Origin: Streptomyces sp. DHE7-1
GTDB taxonomy: Bacteria; Actinomycetota; Actinomycetes; Streptomycetales; Streptomycetaceae
Length of the DNA stretch: 64,000 nucleotides
Reading direction: 5' to 3'
NCBI GenBank assembly: GCA_016432725.1
Contig: JACJDG010000003.1
Coordinates: forward strand, 7,222,001-7,286,000
Position numbers and translations under genes: made by a program. Positions 41,892 to 52,602 of the stretch are shown piece after piece; positions within the stretch are counted from its first letter, which is position 1; each line of letters begins with the position of its first letter. The notes under the pieces are model-generated. The model did not search any database. It saw nothing but the letters and a program-made list of their open reading frames with translations, and was not told the origin of the DNA.

Positions 41892-44268
41892 TCCTCCCCG
41901 GTCAGGGTGAGTTCCGCCCAGATGGTCTTGCCCTCCGGGGTGTGCCTGCTGCCCCACCGCTGAGTGAGCTGGGCGACCAGCAGCAGCCCGCGGCCGCCCT
42001 CGTCGAAGATCTTGGCGCGCCTGAGGTGCGGCGCGGTGTGGCTGCTGTCGGACACCTCGACGATCAGCGTGGCCGCGTCGTGGATCAGCCGCAGCCGGAT
42101 CGGCCGCGAGCCGTACCGGATGGCGTTGGTGACCAGCTCGCTCACCACCAGCTCGGCGGTGAACGAGGCCTCGCTCAGCGACCACGTCTCGAGCTGGTCC
42201 AGCACCTGCTTGCGGATCGGCGCGACCAGTGCCGGGTCGGCGGGGATGTCCCAGGTCGCCACCTGCGAGGCGGGCAGCCCCCGGGTGCGGGCCAGCAGCA
42301 GGGCCACGTCGTCGGTGACCTCGCCCGGTGGCAGCAGCGTCTGCAGCACGAGGTCGCAGGTGTCGTCCAGGGAGCCCGCGTACGCCTTCAGCGCCTCGCC
42401 GAGCAGCCGCCTGCCGACGTCCAGGTCCCGGCTGCGGGACTTCACCAGGCCGTCGGTGTACAGGGCGAGCACGGTGCCCTCGGGCAGCTCCACCTCGGCG
42501 GACTCGAACGGCAGCCCGCCCAGCCCGAGCGGGGGACCGGAGGGCAGCTCCAGTTCGTGCGGTTCGCCGCCCGGCCGCAGCACCAGCGGCTGCGGATGGC
42601 CCGCGCGGGCGAGCGTGCAGCGCCTGGACACCGGGTCGTACACGGCGTACAGGCAGGTGGCGCCCACCTCACCGGGGCTGTCGTCGCCGCTGTACTGCTC
42701 CGACAGCCGGATCACCAGGTCGTCGAGGTGGGTGAGCAGCTCGTCCGGGGCGAGGTCGAGGTCGGCCAGGGTGCCGACGGCGGTACGCAGCCGGCCCATG
42801 GTGGCCGAGGCCTGGATGCCGTGCCCGACCACGTCCCCCACGACCATCGCGACCCGCATGCCGGACAGCGGGATGACGTCGAACCAGTCGCCGCCCACCC
42901 CGGCCCGGGCCGCCGGCAGGTACCGCGAGCGGGCCTGCAGGGCGGCCGTGCGGGGCATCGTGCGGGGCAGCAGGCTGCGCTGGAGGGCGAGGGCGGTCTC
43001 GCGCTCGCGGGAGAAGCGGCGCGCGTTGTCGATGCAGACGGCGGCGCGGGTGGTGATCTCCTCGGCCAGCAGCGCGTCGTCGGCGGTGAAGGAGTCCGGC
43101 CGCCGGTGCCGGGTGAGGACGGCGACCCCGAGGGTCAGGCCGCGTGCCCGGATCGGCACCGACATGGTCGAGTGGATGCCGAACCTCCGCACGACCTGGT
43201 CGCGCGCGGTGTGCCAGCTGTGCCACTTGGCCATGTTCCCGGCGGCCACCGAGGCGATGATGGTGCGCCCCGCGGTCAACGCGTCGGCCTGCGGAGAGAA
43301 GTCCGGGTACAGCTCCGCCCGTCCCGGCCGGACCACCGCCTCCGGTACACCGCTCAGCACGGACTGATGGGCGGTGCGGCGCAGCCGCAGGGGAGCGGTG
43401 ACGCGCGCCGGGGGCTCTCCGTCGTACTCCTGGGGGTCCAGCAGGTCGATGGTCACGAAGTCGGCGAGCACGGGTACGCACACGTCGGCCAGTTCCTGGG
43501 CCGTGCGCGTGATGTTCAGCGTGGTGCCGATCCGCGCGCTCGCCTCGTTGACCAGCTGCAGCCGCTGGCGGGCCCGGTGGTTGTCGGTGACGTCGTGCGC
43601 GGCCAGGCACACGCCGACCACCCCGCCCCCGCGTCGGTGATCGGCGCCATCCGGGTGAGCCAGGCCGTGATCCGGTCGTCGCCGCCGACGTTCCCCGTGT
43701 TCTCCATGTCCAGCGGCAGGCCGGTGGACAGCACCTGGAGCATGCCCCGTTCCAGGTCCTCCGCCGGCCGCTGCCCGCCGAGTTCGGAGATCCGCAGGCC
43801 CCTGACACGCTCCTCGGGCAGCCCGATGAAGTCGGCCATGGCCGGATTGATGCGCCTCAGGCGGAGCTGGTCGTCGTAGAGCGCGACCGCGCAGGGTGAC
43901 TGGATGAGGCTCGCCCCGGTCAGCGTGTCGTCGTCCAGGGCGTGCGGCCGGTCGCCGGTCAGGGGGGAGACCACCAGCCAGTCGGCGCCGTGGCCGTCAC
44001 CGGGCGGCCGGCGGTGGGCGAGCAGCCACACGGGGACGGTGCGGCCGTCCCGGTGGCGCAGCTCCAGCGTCCCGTGCCGGCGCGTCCCGAGGGGCGCCTC
44101 GGGCAGGCTCTCCCCCGCCAGCAGGCGGGCTGCGGGGTGGCCCACGACGGACTCCGGCGGGTGGCCGAGCAGGCGCCGCGCGCCCTCGTTCCACTCGACC
44201 AGTGTTCCGTCGTCGTCGATGACGGCCCGGGCCGTGGCCGCATCGTCGAACGGATAGACCCGGCTCAT
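41885..44268 (-). pseudogene. PAS-PAS-GAF-SpoIIE phosphatase-HATPase regulator, frameshift as given
   Basis: About 794 residues after restoring one G at 43621-43624. Two PAS domains come first (FDDAATARAVIDDDGTLVEWNEGARRLLGHPPESVVGHPA and CAVALYDDQLRLRRINPAMADFIGLPEERVRG), then a GAF domain (near 270-430). The SpoIIE-type PP2C domain follows (LQRSLLP, GGDWFDVIPLSGMRVAMVVGDVVGHG, LYTDGLVKSR). An RsbW-like ATPase ends the protein (ELVTNAIRYG, FDEGGRGLLLVAQL). Such proteins sense light, redox or ligands and set the phosphorylation of STAS antagonists, controlling a sigma factor. Confidence 0.87.
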
Positions 44269-44531
44269 CGTCGCCGCTCCCAGCGCACACTCACAGTGAA
44301 CAGTCGGTACCCCGCGCGTTCCAGCCTAGTGCGTGCCGCACCTTCCGCGGGGACGGTGACTCCCGGCGGTTGGGTCGATCCGTCGAACAGGGTCAAGGGG
44401 ATTTCCGGCCGATGTGTCACCGGGTCCGAATGCGCGGTTCCGGGCCCTTGACGGCGGTGTGCGCGGCGACGTCAGAATCTGTTGGAACGCGATCAGTTGT
44501 GAGTACTTCTGGGTCCGGATGAGGGAGAACG

Positions 44532-47500
44532 ATGACGGTCACGCGCAGATCGGTTCTCGTCGCCGCCACGGCGGCGCCCGCCGCCGGGGCTCTCCCGGGC
44601 GCCCCCGCGGCCCTGGCCGCCGGTGCCTCCGGCGCGGCGGGAGGGCGCCACACCCTCCCGCTCCGGGACGGCTGGCGCTTCGCGCTGGCCGACCTGGACG
44701 GCGGCGCCGGGGAGAGCGGGAGCCACGCCGGCGCGGCGGAGCCCGGATACGACGACTCCGGCTGGCGCCGGGTCGCCGTGCCCACGACTGGAGCATCGAG
44801 CAGACACCCACCACGGAACACGGCACCACCAGTGGCACCGGCTTCTTCCCGGGCGGCCTCGGCTGGTACCGGCTGTCCTTCACCCTGCCGCCGGCCTACG
44901 CCGGCCGGCGGATCTCCGTGGAGTTCGACAGCGTCTACATGGACTCGTCCGTCCACTGCAACGGCACCGAGGCGGGCCGTCATCCCTACGGCTACACCGG
45001 CTTCGCCGTCGATCTCACGGGCCTCGTGCACACCGACGGCAGGACCGCGAACGTCCTTGCGGTCAAGGTGCGCAACCAACTCCCCAGCAGCCGCTGGTAC
45101 TCGGGCAGCGGCATCTACCGCGAGGCCCGACTCGTGGTCACCGAGCCCGTGCACGTGGCCCGCTGGGGCACCCGGGTCACCACCCCGGAGATCACCGCGG
45201 GCCGGGCACTGGTCCGGGTGGCGACGACGGTGGTGAACGAGTCCGGCACCGGCGCGGTCGTCCAGGTGCTGTCCCGCGTCACCGGCCCCGACGGCCGCAC
45301 GGTCGCCCGTACGTCGAGCACGGCCGCCGTCGCGGGCGAGGCCACCGAGACCCATGAACTGACGGTCCCGAAGCCGCGGTTGTGGGACTTCGACACCCCG
45401 CACCACCGCTACACCCTGCACACCGAACTCCGCGTCGGGGGCCGACCACCGACACCCACAGCAACTCCTTCGGCATCCGCGCCTTCCGCTTCGACCCCGA
45501 CGAGGGCTTCTCCCTGAACGGCGCGCACACCAAGATCAAGGGCGTGGACCTCCACCACGACCAGGGCGCCCTCGGCGCCGCGGTCAGCCTGGACGCGGTG
45601 CGCCGGCAGATGACCGTCATGAAGTCGATGGGTGTCAACGCCTTCCGCACCTCGCACAATCCGCCCTCGCCGCAGATGATCCAGGTCTGCGAGGAACTGG
45701 GCATCGTGATGATGGTGGAGGCCTTCGACTGCTGGCGCACCGGAAAGACGGCGTACGACTACGGGCGCTTCTTCGACGAGTGGTGCGAGCGGGACGCCAC
45801 CGAGATGGTGCTCGCCGCCCGCAACTCGCCCGCCGTCGTGCTGTGGTCCATCGGCAACGAGATCCCCGACTCCACGACCACCGCCGGACTGGCCATGGCC
45901 GAGCGGATCATCGGCGCCGTCAGGGCGGCCGACGACACCCGGCCGCTCGTCATCGGCTCGGACAAGTACCGCCGGGTGCCGGCGAAGGGCTCGGCGGCCG
46001 ACCTCATGCTGGCCAGGCTCGACGGGCTGGGGCTGAACTACAACACCGCCCAGTCGGTGGACGCGCTGCACGCCGCCTACCCGCACCTGTTCCTCTTCGA
46101 GTCCGAGTCGTCCTCGGAGACCTCGACCCGGGGCGCGTACCAGGAGCCCGAACACCTCAACACCGGTGAGAACCACACCCCGGGCCGGCGCGACGCCTCC
46201 TCCTACGACAACAACCTCGCCTCCTGGACGATGAGCGGCGAGTACGGCCACAAGAAGGACCGCGACCGGAAGTGGTTCGCGGGACAGTTCCTGTGGTCCG
46301 GCATCGACTACATCGGCGAGCCGACGCCGTACGACGTCTTCCCGGTCAAGGCGTCCTTCTTCGGCGCCGTGGACACGGCCGGCTTCCCGAAGGACATGTA
46401 CCACCTGTTCCGCAGCCAGTGGACGGACGAGCCGATGGTCCACCTGCTGCCGATGAGCTGGAACCACGAGGAGGGGACGACGGTCGAGGTCTGGGCGTAC
46501 GCGAACGTGCCCTCCGTGGAGCTGTTCCTCGACGGGAAGTCCCTCGGAACGAGGGAGTTCGACGTCAAGCGGACCACCGACGGCCGCACCTACCTGGAGA
46601 CCACGGAGGCCACCGGCGACGACAAGACCTTCACCGGCGGCCCCTGTCCCGGCAGTTACACCAGCCCCAACGGCAGCGCGGGCAAGCTGCACCTGAGCTG
46701 GAAGGTGCCCTTCCGGCCGGGGGAGCTGAAGGCGGTGGCCCGCCGGGACGGCAGGATCGTCGCCACCGACGTGCTGCGCACCGCCGGCGAACCGCACGCG
46801 GTGCGCCTGACCGCCGACCGCGAGTCCCTGGCCGCCGACGGCCGCTCACTGGCCTTCGTGACCGCGGAGATCGTGGACGCGCACGGTGTGGTGGTGCCCG
46901 ACGCCGGTCACCTCATCTCCTTCTCCGTCACCGGGGCTCCATGGCCGGCGTCGACAACGGCCGCGAGGAGAGCGCCGAGCGCTACCAGGCGAGCACCCGC
47001 ACCGCCTTCCACGGCAAGGCCCTGGCGATCGTCCGGTCCGGCGGCCGGCCGGGCACGCTCGAAGTGACGGCGCGGGTGGCCGGTCTGCGCGAGGGCACCG
47101 TGCGGATGCGCACCGCACCGGCCCGCTCGGTCGCCACCACGCCGGTCACCTCGTTCGGGCCCGGCCGCCCGGAACCCGCCGGCCTCCCGCACGCGGACGC
47201 CAGTTACTCGGGACGGCCCGACACCCTGCCCGCCGCGATGCTGGACGGGGACCCGGCCACCGGCTGGTCCAACGCCTTCGCCAAGGCGGCGACGGCGCTG
47301 CTGCCCGCGTTCAGCGGCGCCCGCGCCGCGGATTGGGTGTCGGTCGACTTCGGCCGCTCCCGCGACCTCGACCGGGTGGCGGTCTCCTTCACGGTCGACA
47401 GCACTCACGCCAGGCCCGCCGAGGCGGCGGTGGAGGTGTGGGACGGCCGCGCGTACGTCCCGGTGACCGGGGCGAGGACGGACTGGGCCACCGCCTCGGA

Positions 47501-47618
47501 CGCCCCGACGGTGATCACTTTCGACCGGGTGCGCGGCTCGCGGCTGCGCCTCCGGCTCACCAGCGCGTATCCGGGCGGGGCCGGGGGAGCGGTGCGCATC
47601 AGCCGGCTCGACATCTGA
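44532..47618 (+). pseudogene. secreted GH2 beta-galactosidase-like enzyme, three frameshifts as given
   Basis: Restoring one C at 44781-44783, one G at 45437-45441 and one G at 46933-46936 gives about 1028 residues. A Tat signal (MTVTRRSVLVAATAAPAAG) precedes the sugar-binding domain (WRRVAVPHDWSIEQ), an Ig-like domain and the GH2 TIM barrel with HHDQGALGAAV, FRTSHNPPSPQ, acid/base Glu in LWSIGNEIPDS and nucleophile Glu in FLWSGIDYIGEPT. A DUF4982-like region and a C-terminal discoidin-like domain (ASYSGRPDTLPAAMLDGDPATGWSNAF) follow. Beta-galactosidase or a related activity on plant or microbial glycans is likely. Confidence 0.87.
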
Positions 47619-47661
47619 GAGCCGGGGCGGGTCCGGACGGGGAGTCGCGAACGGGCGCCTC

Positions 47662-47679
47662 CGGTCCGGACCGTTGACG
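47662..47679 (+). promoter_or_regulatory. CGGTCCGGACCG palindrome followed by a TTGACG box
   Basis: The palindrome (47662-47673) abuts TTGACG (47674-47679), about 100 bases upstream of the GH9 start. The arrangement copies the GH16 promoter at 13233-13256. The -10 box is not clear. Confidence 0.4.
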
Positions 47680-47719
47680 CGGTGACATGTCTGGAACAAA
47701 CATGGTGGACGTTCGCTCT

Positions 47720-47733
47720 TGGGAGCGCTCCCA
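47720..47733. promoter_or_regulatory. CebR operator
   Basis: TGGGAGCGCTCCCA, a perfect match to the known 14-bp CebR palindrome, 44 bases upstream of the GH9 start. CebR is a LacI-family repressor released by cellobiose/cellotriose, so the GH9 gene should be induced by cello-oligosaccharides. Confidence 0.85.
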
Positions 47734-47777
47734 TAAAGGCGGGCACAACCCCCGCACCTCCCCCGAGGAGCCCAGAC

Positions 47778-50021
47778 GTGAAACGACCGAGGACGGCGAC
47801 ACTGACCCTCACCGCCCTGCTGGCGGCCACGCTCACCGCGTTACCGGCCGCCCCCGCCGGTGCCGACGCGACCGAACAGATCAGGAACGGCGGCTTCGAC
47901 ACCACCACCGAGCCGTGGTGGACGACGAGCAACACGAGTCCGGCCCTGTCCGACGGGCGGCTGTGCGCCGATGTACCCGGGGGCACCGCCAACCGCTGGG
48001 ACGCCGCCGTCGGGCAGAACGACGTCACCCTGGTGAAGGGGGAGTCGTACCGCTTCTCCTTCAAGGCGTCCGGGATGCCGGAGGGCCATGCGGTGCGGGC
48101 GCTCGTGGGGCTGCAGACGGCGCCGTACGACACCTGGTTCGAGGTCGGCCCGCAGCCCGGTGCCTCCGGTGACAGCTACTCCTACACCTTCACCTCACCC
48201 GTGGACACCGGCCAGGCGCAGGTCGCCTTCCAGGCCGGCGGCGCCGCCGACCCCTGGCGGCTCTGCCTGGACGACGTGTCGCTGCTCGGCGGGGTCCCGC
48301 CGGAGGTGTACCGGCCCGACACCGGGCCCCGGGTCCGCGTCAACCAGGTCGCCTACCTGCCCACCGGGCCCAAGAACGCCACCCTCGTCACCGACGCCGC
48401 CACCGCCCTGCCCTGGCGGCTGAAGGACGCCGGCGGCCGGACGGTGGCGCACGGCCGTACCGTGCCGCGCGGCACCGACGTCTCCTCCGGCCAGAACGTC
48501 CACTCGATCGACTTCGGCGCCTACCGGGGCCACGGCGAGGGCTTCACGCTGGTCGCCGACGACGAGACCAGCCGGCCCTTCGACGTCGGCACCGGTGCCT
48601 ACGAACGGCTGCGCCTCGACTCGCTGAAGTACTACTACACCCAGCGCAGCGGCATCGCGATCCGCGACGATCTCCGGCCGGGATACGGCAGGCCGGCGGG
48701 CCACGTCGGCACGGCGCCCAACCAGGGCGACAAGGACGTGCCGTGCCGGCCGGGGCTGTGCGACTACACGCTGGACGTCACCGGCGGCTGGTACGACGCC
48801 GGCGACCACGGCAAGTACGTCGTCAACGGCGGAATCTCCACCTGGGAGCTGCTGAGCACGTACGAGCGTTCCCTGACGGCGCGCACCGCGGAGCCCGCCC
48901 GGCTCGGCGACGGCAGCCTCGACCTGCCCGAGAGCGGCAACAAGGTGCCCGACGTGCTCGACGAGGCCCGCTGGGAACTGGAGTTCCTGCTGAGGATGCA
49001 GGTGCCGGACGGGCAGCCGCTCGCCGGCATGGCCCACGGCAAGGTGCACGACGCCGAGTGGACCGGGCTGCCGCTGCTGCCCAGCGACGACCCGCAGAAG
49101 CGGGAACTGCACGCTCCGACCACCCAGGCCACCCTGAACCTGGCGGCGACGGCCGCGCAGGCCGCCCGGCTCTACCGGCCCTACGACCCGCGGTTCGCGG
49201 CGCGGGCGCTCACGGCCGCGCGCACGGCCTGGCGGGCCGCCCTCGCGCACCCGCGGACGTACCCGGACCCGGACGACGGCACCGGCGGCGGCGCCTACCC
49301 GGACGACGACGCGTCCGACGAGTTCTACTGGGCGGCCGCCGAGCTGTATCTCACGACCGGCGAGAAGGAGTTCGCCGATCATGTGCTGAGGTCGCCGGTC
49401 CACACCGCCGCCGTCTTCGGCCCGCTCGGCTTCGACTGGGGCCGCACCGCCGCGGCCGGCCGGCTCGACCTGGCCACCGTGCCGAACCGGCTGCCCGGCC
49501 GGGACCGGGTGCGCCGGTCCGTGATCAGCGCGGCCGACACCTATCTGGCGACCGCCGCGTCCCAGCCCTACGGCCTGCCCTACGCCCCGGAGGGCAACGT
49601 CTACGACTGGGGCTCCAACGCCCAGGTGCTGAACAACGCGCACGTCATCGCCACGGCCTACGACCTCACCGGCGCGGCGAAGTACCGGGACGGCGCGCTG
49701 GAGAGCATGGACTACCTGCTCGGCCGCAACGCGCTGAACATCTCGTACGTCACCGGCTACGGCGAGGCCGCCGCCCACCACCAGCACAGCCGCTGGTACG
49801 CCCGGGAACTCGACCCCGCGCTTCCGGACCCGCCGGACGGCACCCTCGCCGGCGGACCCAACTCCGCCATCCAGGACCCCTACGCGCAGAGCAGGCTGAA
49901 GGGCTGCACGGGTCAGTTCTGCTACATCGACGACATCCAGTCCTGGTCCACCGACGAGACGGCCGTCAACTGGAACGCGGCGCTGGCCTGGATGGCCTCG
50001 TTCGTGGCGGACCAGGGGTAG
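47778..50021 (+). CDS. secreted GH9 cellulase (endo/exoglucanase) with CBM4-type module
   Basis: A 747-residue secreted enzyme starting at GTG 47778 (VKRPRTATLTLTALLAATLTALPAAPAGA signal peptide). A CBM4/9-like module follows (IRNGGFDTTTEPWWTTSN...), then the CelD-type N-terminal Ig domain (VRVNQVAYLPTGPKNATLV) and the GH9 barrel. Catalytic pieces are DVTGGWYDAGDHGKYVVNGG (the two nucleophile-binding Asp) and, at the end, STDETAVNWNAALAW with the acid Glu. It should hydrolyse cellulose or cello-oligosaccharides outside the cell. Controlled by CebR, judging from the perfect operator. Confidence 0.93.
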   Translation: MKRPRTATLTLTALLAATLTALPAAPAGADATEQIRNGGFDTTTEPWWTTSNTSPALSDGRLCADVPGGTANRWDAAVGQNDVTLVKGESYRFSFKASGMPEGHAVRALVGLQTAPYDTWFEVGPQPGASGDSYSYTFTSPVDTGQAQVAFQAGGAADPWRLCLDDVSLLGGVPPEVYRPDTGPRVRVNQVAYLPTGPKNATLVTDAATALPWRLKDAGGRTVAHGRTVPRGTDVSSGQNVHSIDFGAYRGHGEGFTLVADDETSRPFDVGTGAYERLRLDSLKYYYTQRSGIAIRDDLRPGYGRPAGHVGTAPNQGDKDVPCRPGLCDYTLDVTGGWYDAGDHGKYVVNGGISTWELLSTYERSLTARTAEPARLGDGSLDLPESGNKVPDVLDEARWELEFLLRMQVPDGQPLAGMAHGKVHDAEWTGLPLLPSDDPQKRELHAPTTQATLNLAATAAQAARLYRPYDPRFAARALTAARTAWRAALAHPRTYPDPDDGTGGGAYPDDDASDEFYWAAAELYLTTGEKEFADHVLRSPVHTAAVFGPLGFDWGRTAAAGRLDLATVPNRLPGRDRVRRSVISAADTYLATAASQPYGLPYAPEGNVYDWGSNAQVLNNAHVIATAYDLTGAAKYRDGALESMDYLLGRNALNISYVTGYGEAAAHHQHSRWYARELDPALPDPPDGTLAGGPNSAIQDPYAQSRLKGCTGQFCYIDDIQSWSTDETAVNWNAALAWMASFVADQG

Positions 50022-50041
50022 GGACGCGGACGGGCCCCGGG

Positions 50042-51669
50042 TCAGGTGCGGTACCCGAGGATGGTCATCATGCCGCTCTCCGAGTGGTACTGGTTGTGGC
50101 AGTGCAGCATCCACAGCCCGGGGTTGTCCGCGTCGAAGTCGACGACCAGCTTGCGGTGCGGCAGCACGATGGCCGTGTCCTTGCGCGCCCTCGCGCCGTC
50201 GAGACCGGCCACGGCGAACGTGTGGCCGTGCAGGTGCATGGGGTGCCACATGTCGGTGGCGTTGATGAGGGTGAGCCGTACCCGCTCGCCGGCGCGCACC
50301 GGGTGGCGCTGGCGGACGGAGTACGGGCGGTGGTCGAAGCCCCAGTCGTACTTCTCCATCGTGCCGGTGATCCTGATGCGCATCTCACGGTCGGGACGGC
50401 GGTCGTCCAGGGCCACGGAGTCGTCCGGCCGCAGACGCCGGGCCGGGACCAGCTTCCGGTCGAGCCCGTCCGGGCGGACGTCGGCCGGGGGAACGTTCCG
50501 GCCCTTGTCGGTGCGCAGGACGGCGAGGGCCTGGCCCCGCTTGCCCTCGGCCAGGGCGACGAACGGGAAGACCCCGTCCTTGGCGGTGACGAGGACGTCG
50601 TAGCGCTCGGCCATGCCGACCAGGAGGGCGTCGGTCTCGGTGTGCCGCACCGGATAGCCGTCGGTGTGCGTGACGGTCATCGGGTGTCCGTCCAGCGCCA
50701 CCCGGAACGCGGTCTCGGAACCGGCGTTGATGATGCGCAGCCGGACGCGCTCGCCGGGCCGGCACCGGAACACCGAGGGGTGCCCGGGGGTGCGGCCGTT
50801 GACCAGGTAGAGCGGGTAGTCGACGCTGCCGGCGTCCCCGTGCAGCATGCGGCTGTGCCCGTGGCGCAGCACCCGGTCGGGTCCGCCGGCCGCCGCCCGG
50901 GTGTGCGCGGCGTGCGGGGTGCCCGGCCGGCCGGGCCGGGTGCCGGCCGGCTCGGGGCCCATGGCCATGCCCTCCATCTTCATGCCCTTGGGCATGAGCT
51001 GCTTGAGCACCTCGTCGGGGTGGAGCCCTGGACGCCGTCGAGCCAGTCGTCCAGGACGACGACCCACTCCTTGTCGTAGGCCAGGGGCTCCCGGGGGTCG
51101 TCGACGATGAACGGGGCGTACAGACCGCGGTCGGGCTGCATGCCGACGTGGGAGTGGAGCAGGAACGTGCCCGGGTGCGAGACGGTGAAGCGGTAGGTGA
51201 AGTCGGTCCCGGGCGCGATGGCGTTCTGCGTCAGACCCGGGACGCCGTCCATGTCACAGCGCATGCGCACGCCGTGCGAGTGCAGGGTGGTGGTGTCCGG
51301 CAGCCGGTTGGCGAGGGTGAGACTGAGGACGTCACCGGCGGTGACGCGAACCAGCGGGCCGGGAAGCTGCTCGTGGTACGCCCACGTGCGCACCTGCCGC
51401 CCGCCCAGGTCCAGGGTGGTCTCGGCGGCCGTGAACCTGAGCATGCGCACCGGGCCGGAACCGCGTCTGCGCTCGGCGGCACGCACCTCGGGACCCGACG
51501 GTTCGACATATCCCTTCGGCCCGGGCGGAACGAAGTCCCCCTGGACGCTCGCCGCGGCGGCGGGGCCGGAACGGGGGTGGGAGCCGGAGTCGGTGCAGGC
51601 AGCCAGCAGTCCCGCGCCGGCGGCAGCGAACGGGGCTTGGAGCAGGGTACGCCGCGAAGGTGTGTGCAT
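50042..51669 (-). pseudogene. multicopper oxidase (laccase-like), frameshift as given
   Basis: About 543 residues after restoring one C (plus-strand G run 51017-51020), joining DWLDGVQGSTP to DEVLKQLMPKGMKMEG. The start is ATG 51669 with RRTLLQAPFAAAGAGLLAACTDS, so a Tat-type lipoprotein is likely. The copper motifs are present: LHSHGVRM, LLHSHVGMQ, HPMHLHGHTFAV and WMLHCHNQYHSESGM, giving type 1 and the T2/T3 cluster. A Met-rich stretch (MPKGMKMEGMAMGPEP) suggests copper binding or Cu+ oxidation. No ribosome site precedes ATG, so translation may be leaderless. Confidence 0.87.
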
Positions 51670-51981
51670 AAATGAAATAAGACACGTTTTGCTGTGATAT
51701 GTGCGGGATCCTGGGCGGCGCGTCCGATGGAGTCGGCGCCCCCCGGCCGCGAGTGTCCTCGTCCGTTCCCGCGCGCGGGCGGCGGGCGCGCCGTGTTGCC
51801 CCGCCGGGGGCAACGGCGCGAGAGTGGGGCCACCGGACTGCTTGGGGGTGTGGACCGTGTGCGTGGGCGTCGCGGCACCGGCGGAGAACGGACATGGCCC
51901 AGGAGTTCATCAGGTACCGGGACGAAGTGGTTCCGACCTGCTGATATTTACGGGCGAGTACCCGAGCGGTACCGTTGGCGC
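51670..51981. other. divergent intergenic region
   Basis: 312 bases between the oxidase start and the antitoxin start. Apart from the 16-residue frame at 51894-51944, nothing in it looks coding. TTTACG and TACCGT boxes 17 bases apart end seven bases before the antitoxin ATG, consistent with a leaderless promoter. Confidence 0.5.
51894..51944 (+). CDS. possible 16-residue peptide upstream of the toxin-antitoxin genes
   Basis: MAQEFIRYRDEVVPTC preceded by GGAGAA at good spacing, ending 37 bases before the antitoxin start. No homology is recognised; it may be a leader or chance. Confidence 0.25.
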   Translation: MAQEFIRYRDEVVPTC

Positions 51982-52221
51982 ATGCCAGCTCTCAACGTGG
52001 AGTTCACTGACCGCGAACTGGAGGACCTGCGCCAGATCGCCAAGGAGCGCGGTACGTCGATGAAGGCGCTGGTGCGCGAGGCCGCCGCCGCCGACATCGC
52101 CCGCCACCGGGCGCTCCAGGAGGGCGCGGAGGCGTTCCGGAGCTTCTTCACCGCTCACGCCGAGGAGTTCGCGGCCGCGTTCCCCGACGACGAACCCCCG
52201 GCCAAGGGCGAGGCCGCCTGA
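51982..52221 (+). CDS. ribbon-helix-helix-type antitoxin
   Basis: A 79-residue protein, MPALNVEFTDRELEDLRQIAKERGTSMKALVREAAAADIARHRALQEG..., with the beta-strand plus helix-turn-helix of CopG/MetJ-type ribbon-helix-helix DNA-binding proteins in the first 45 residues and an acidic C terminus (AEEFAAAFPDDEPPAKGEAA) expected to bind the toxin. The toxin gene starts three bases after its stop. A -10-like TACCGT seven bases before ATG suggests a leaderless transcript. Confidence 0.82.
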   Translation: MPALNVEFTDRELEDLRQIAKERGTSMKALVREAAAADIARHRALQEGAEAFRSFFTAHAEEFAAAFPDDEPPAKGEAA

Positions 52222-52224
52222 GCG

Positions 52225-52602
52225 ATGTCATCCGTCATCCACATAGACGTCCCCTGGCTGCTCCAGCGCCACGAGGAGGTCCTGCCGGACCAGCCCACGG
52301 TCGACGACTTCTCCGCGCTGGTCGCGGCCGTCGCCCGGCACCGGGTCGACCCGCCCCGGCTGGGCGTGGACTCCGACCCCGCCTGGCGGGCCGCCGCCCT
52401 GCTGCACACCCTCGCCGTGCTCAAGCCGCTGCCCTCGGCCAACGCCCGTTTCGCGTGCGCGACCGCGGTGGCCTACATGTTCGTCAGCGGCACCGGCATC
52501 GACGCGCCCTACGGCGCCCTTGTCGACCTCGCCCGCGACCTGATCTCCGGCAAGACGGACGTGTACGGCGCTGCCGACCGGCTGCGTTCCTGGCAGATCT
52601 GA
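52225..52602 (+). CDS. Fic/Doc-family toxin-like protein, degenerate Fic motif
   Basis: A 125-residue protein related to Doc: VPWLLQRHEEVLPDQPTVDDFSALVAAVARHRVDPPRLGVDSDPAWRAAALLHTLAVLKPLPSANARFACATAVAYMFVSGTGIDAPYGALVDLARDLISGKTDVYGAADRLRSWQI. The place of the catalytic HPFxDGNxR motif reads KPLPSANAR: only Pro, Asn and Arg remain, and the catalytic His and Asp are replaced. Canonical Doc phosphorylates EF-Tu; this variant may have a different activity or be inactive. It is translationally coupled to the antitoxin. Confidence 0.8.
   Translation: MSSVIHIDVPWLLQRHEEVLPDQPTVDDFSALVAAVARHRVDPPRLGVDSDPAWRAAALLHTLAVLKPLPSANARFACATAVAYMFVSGTGIDAPYGALVDLARDLISGKTDVYGAADRLRSWQI

Noticed and set aside
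39341..43879. A 1512-codon open frame on the plus strand
   Set aside because: It is the antisense shadow of the kinase, ECF and SpoIIE genes. Its translation is Arg/Gly/Pro/His-rich with no domain, while the opposite frames show clear catalytic motifs. GC-rich DNA keeps such frames open.
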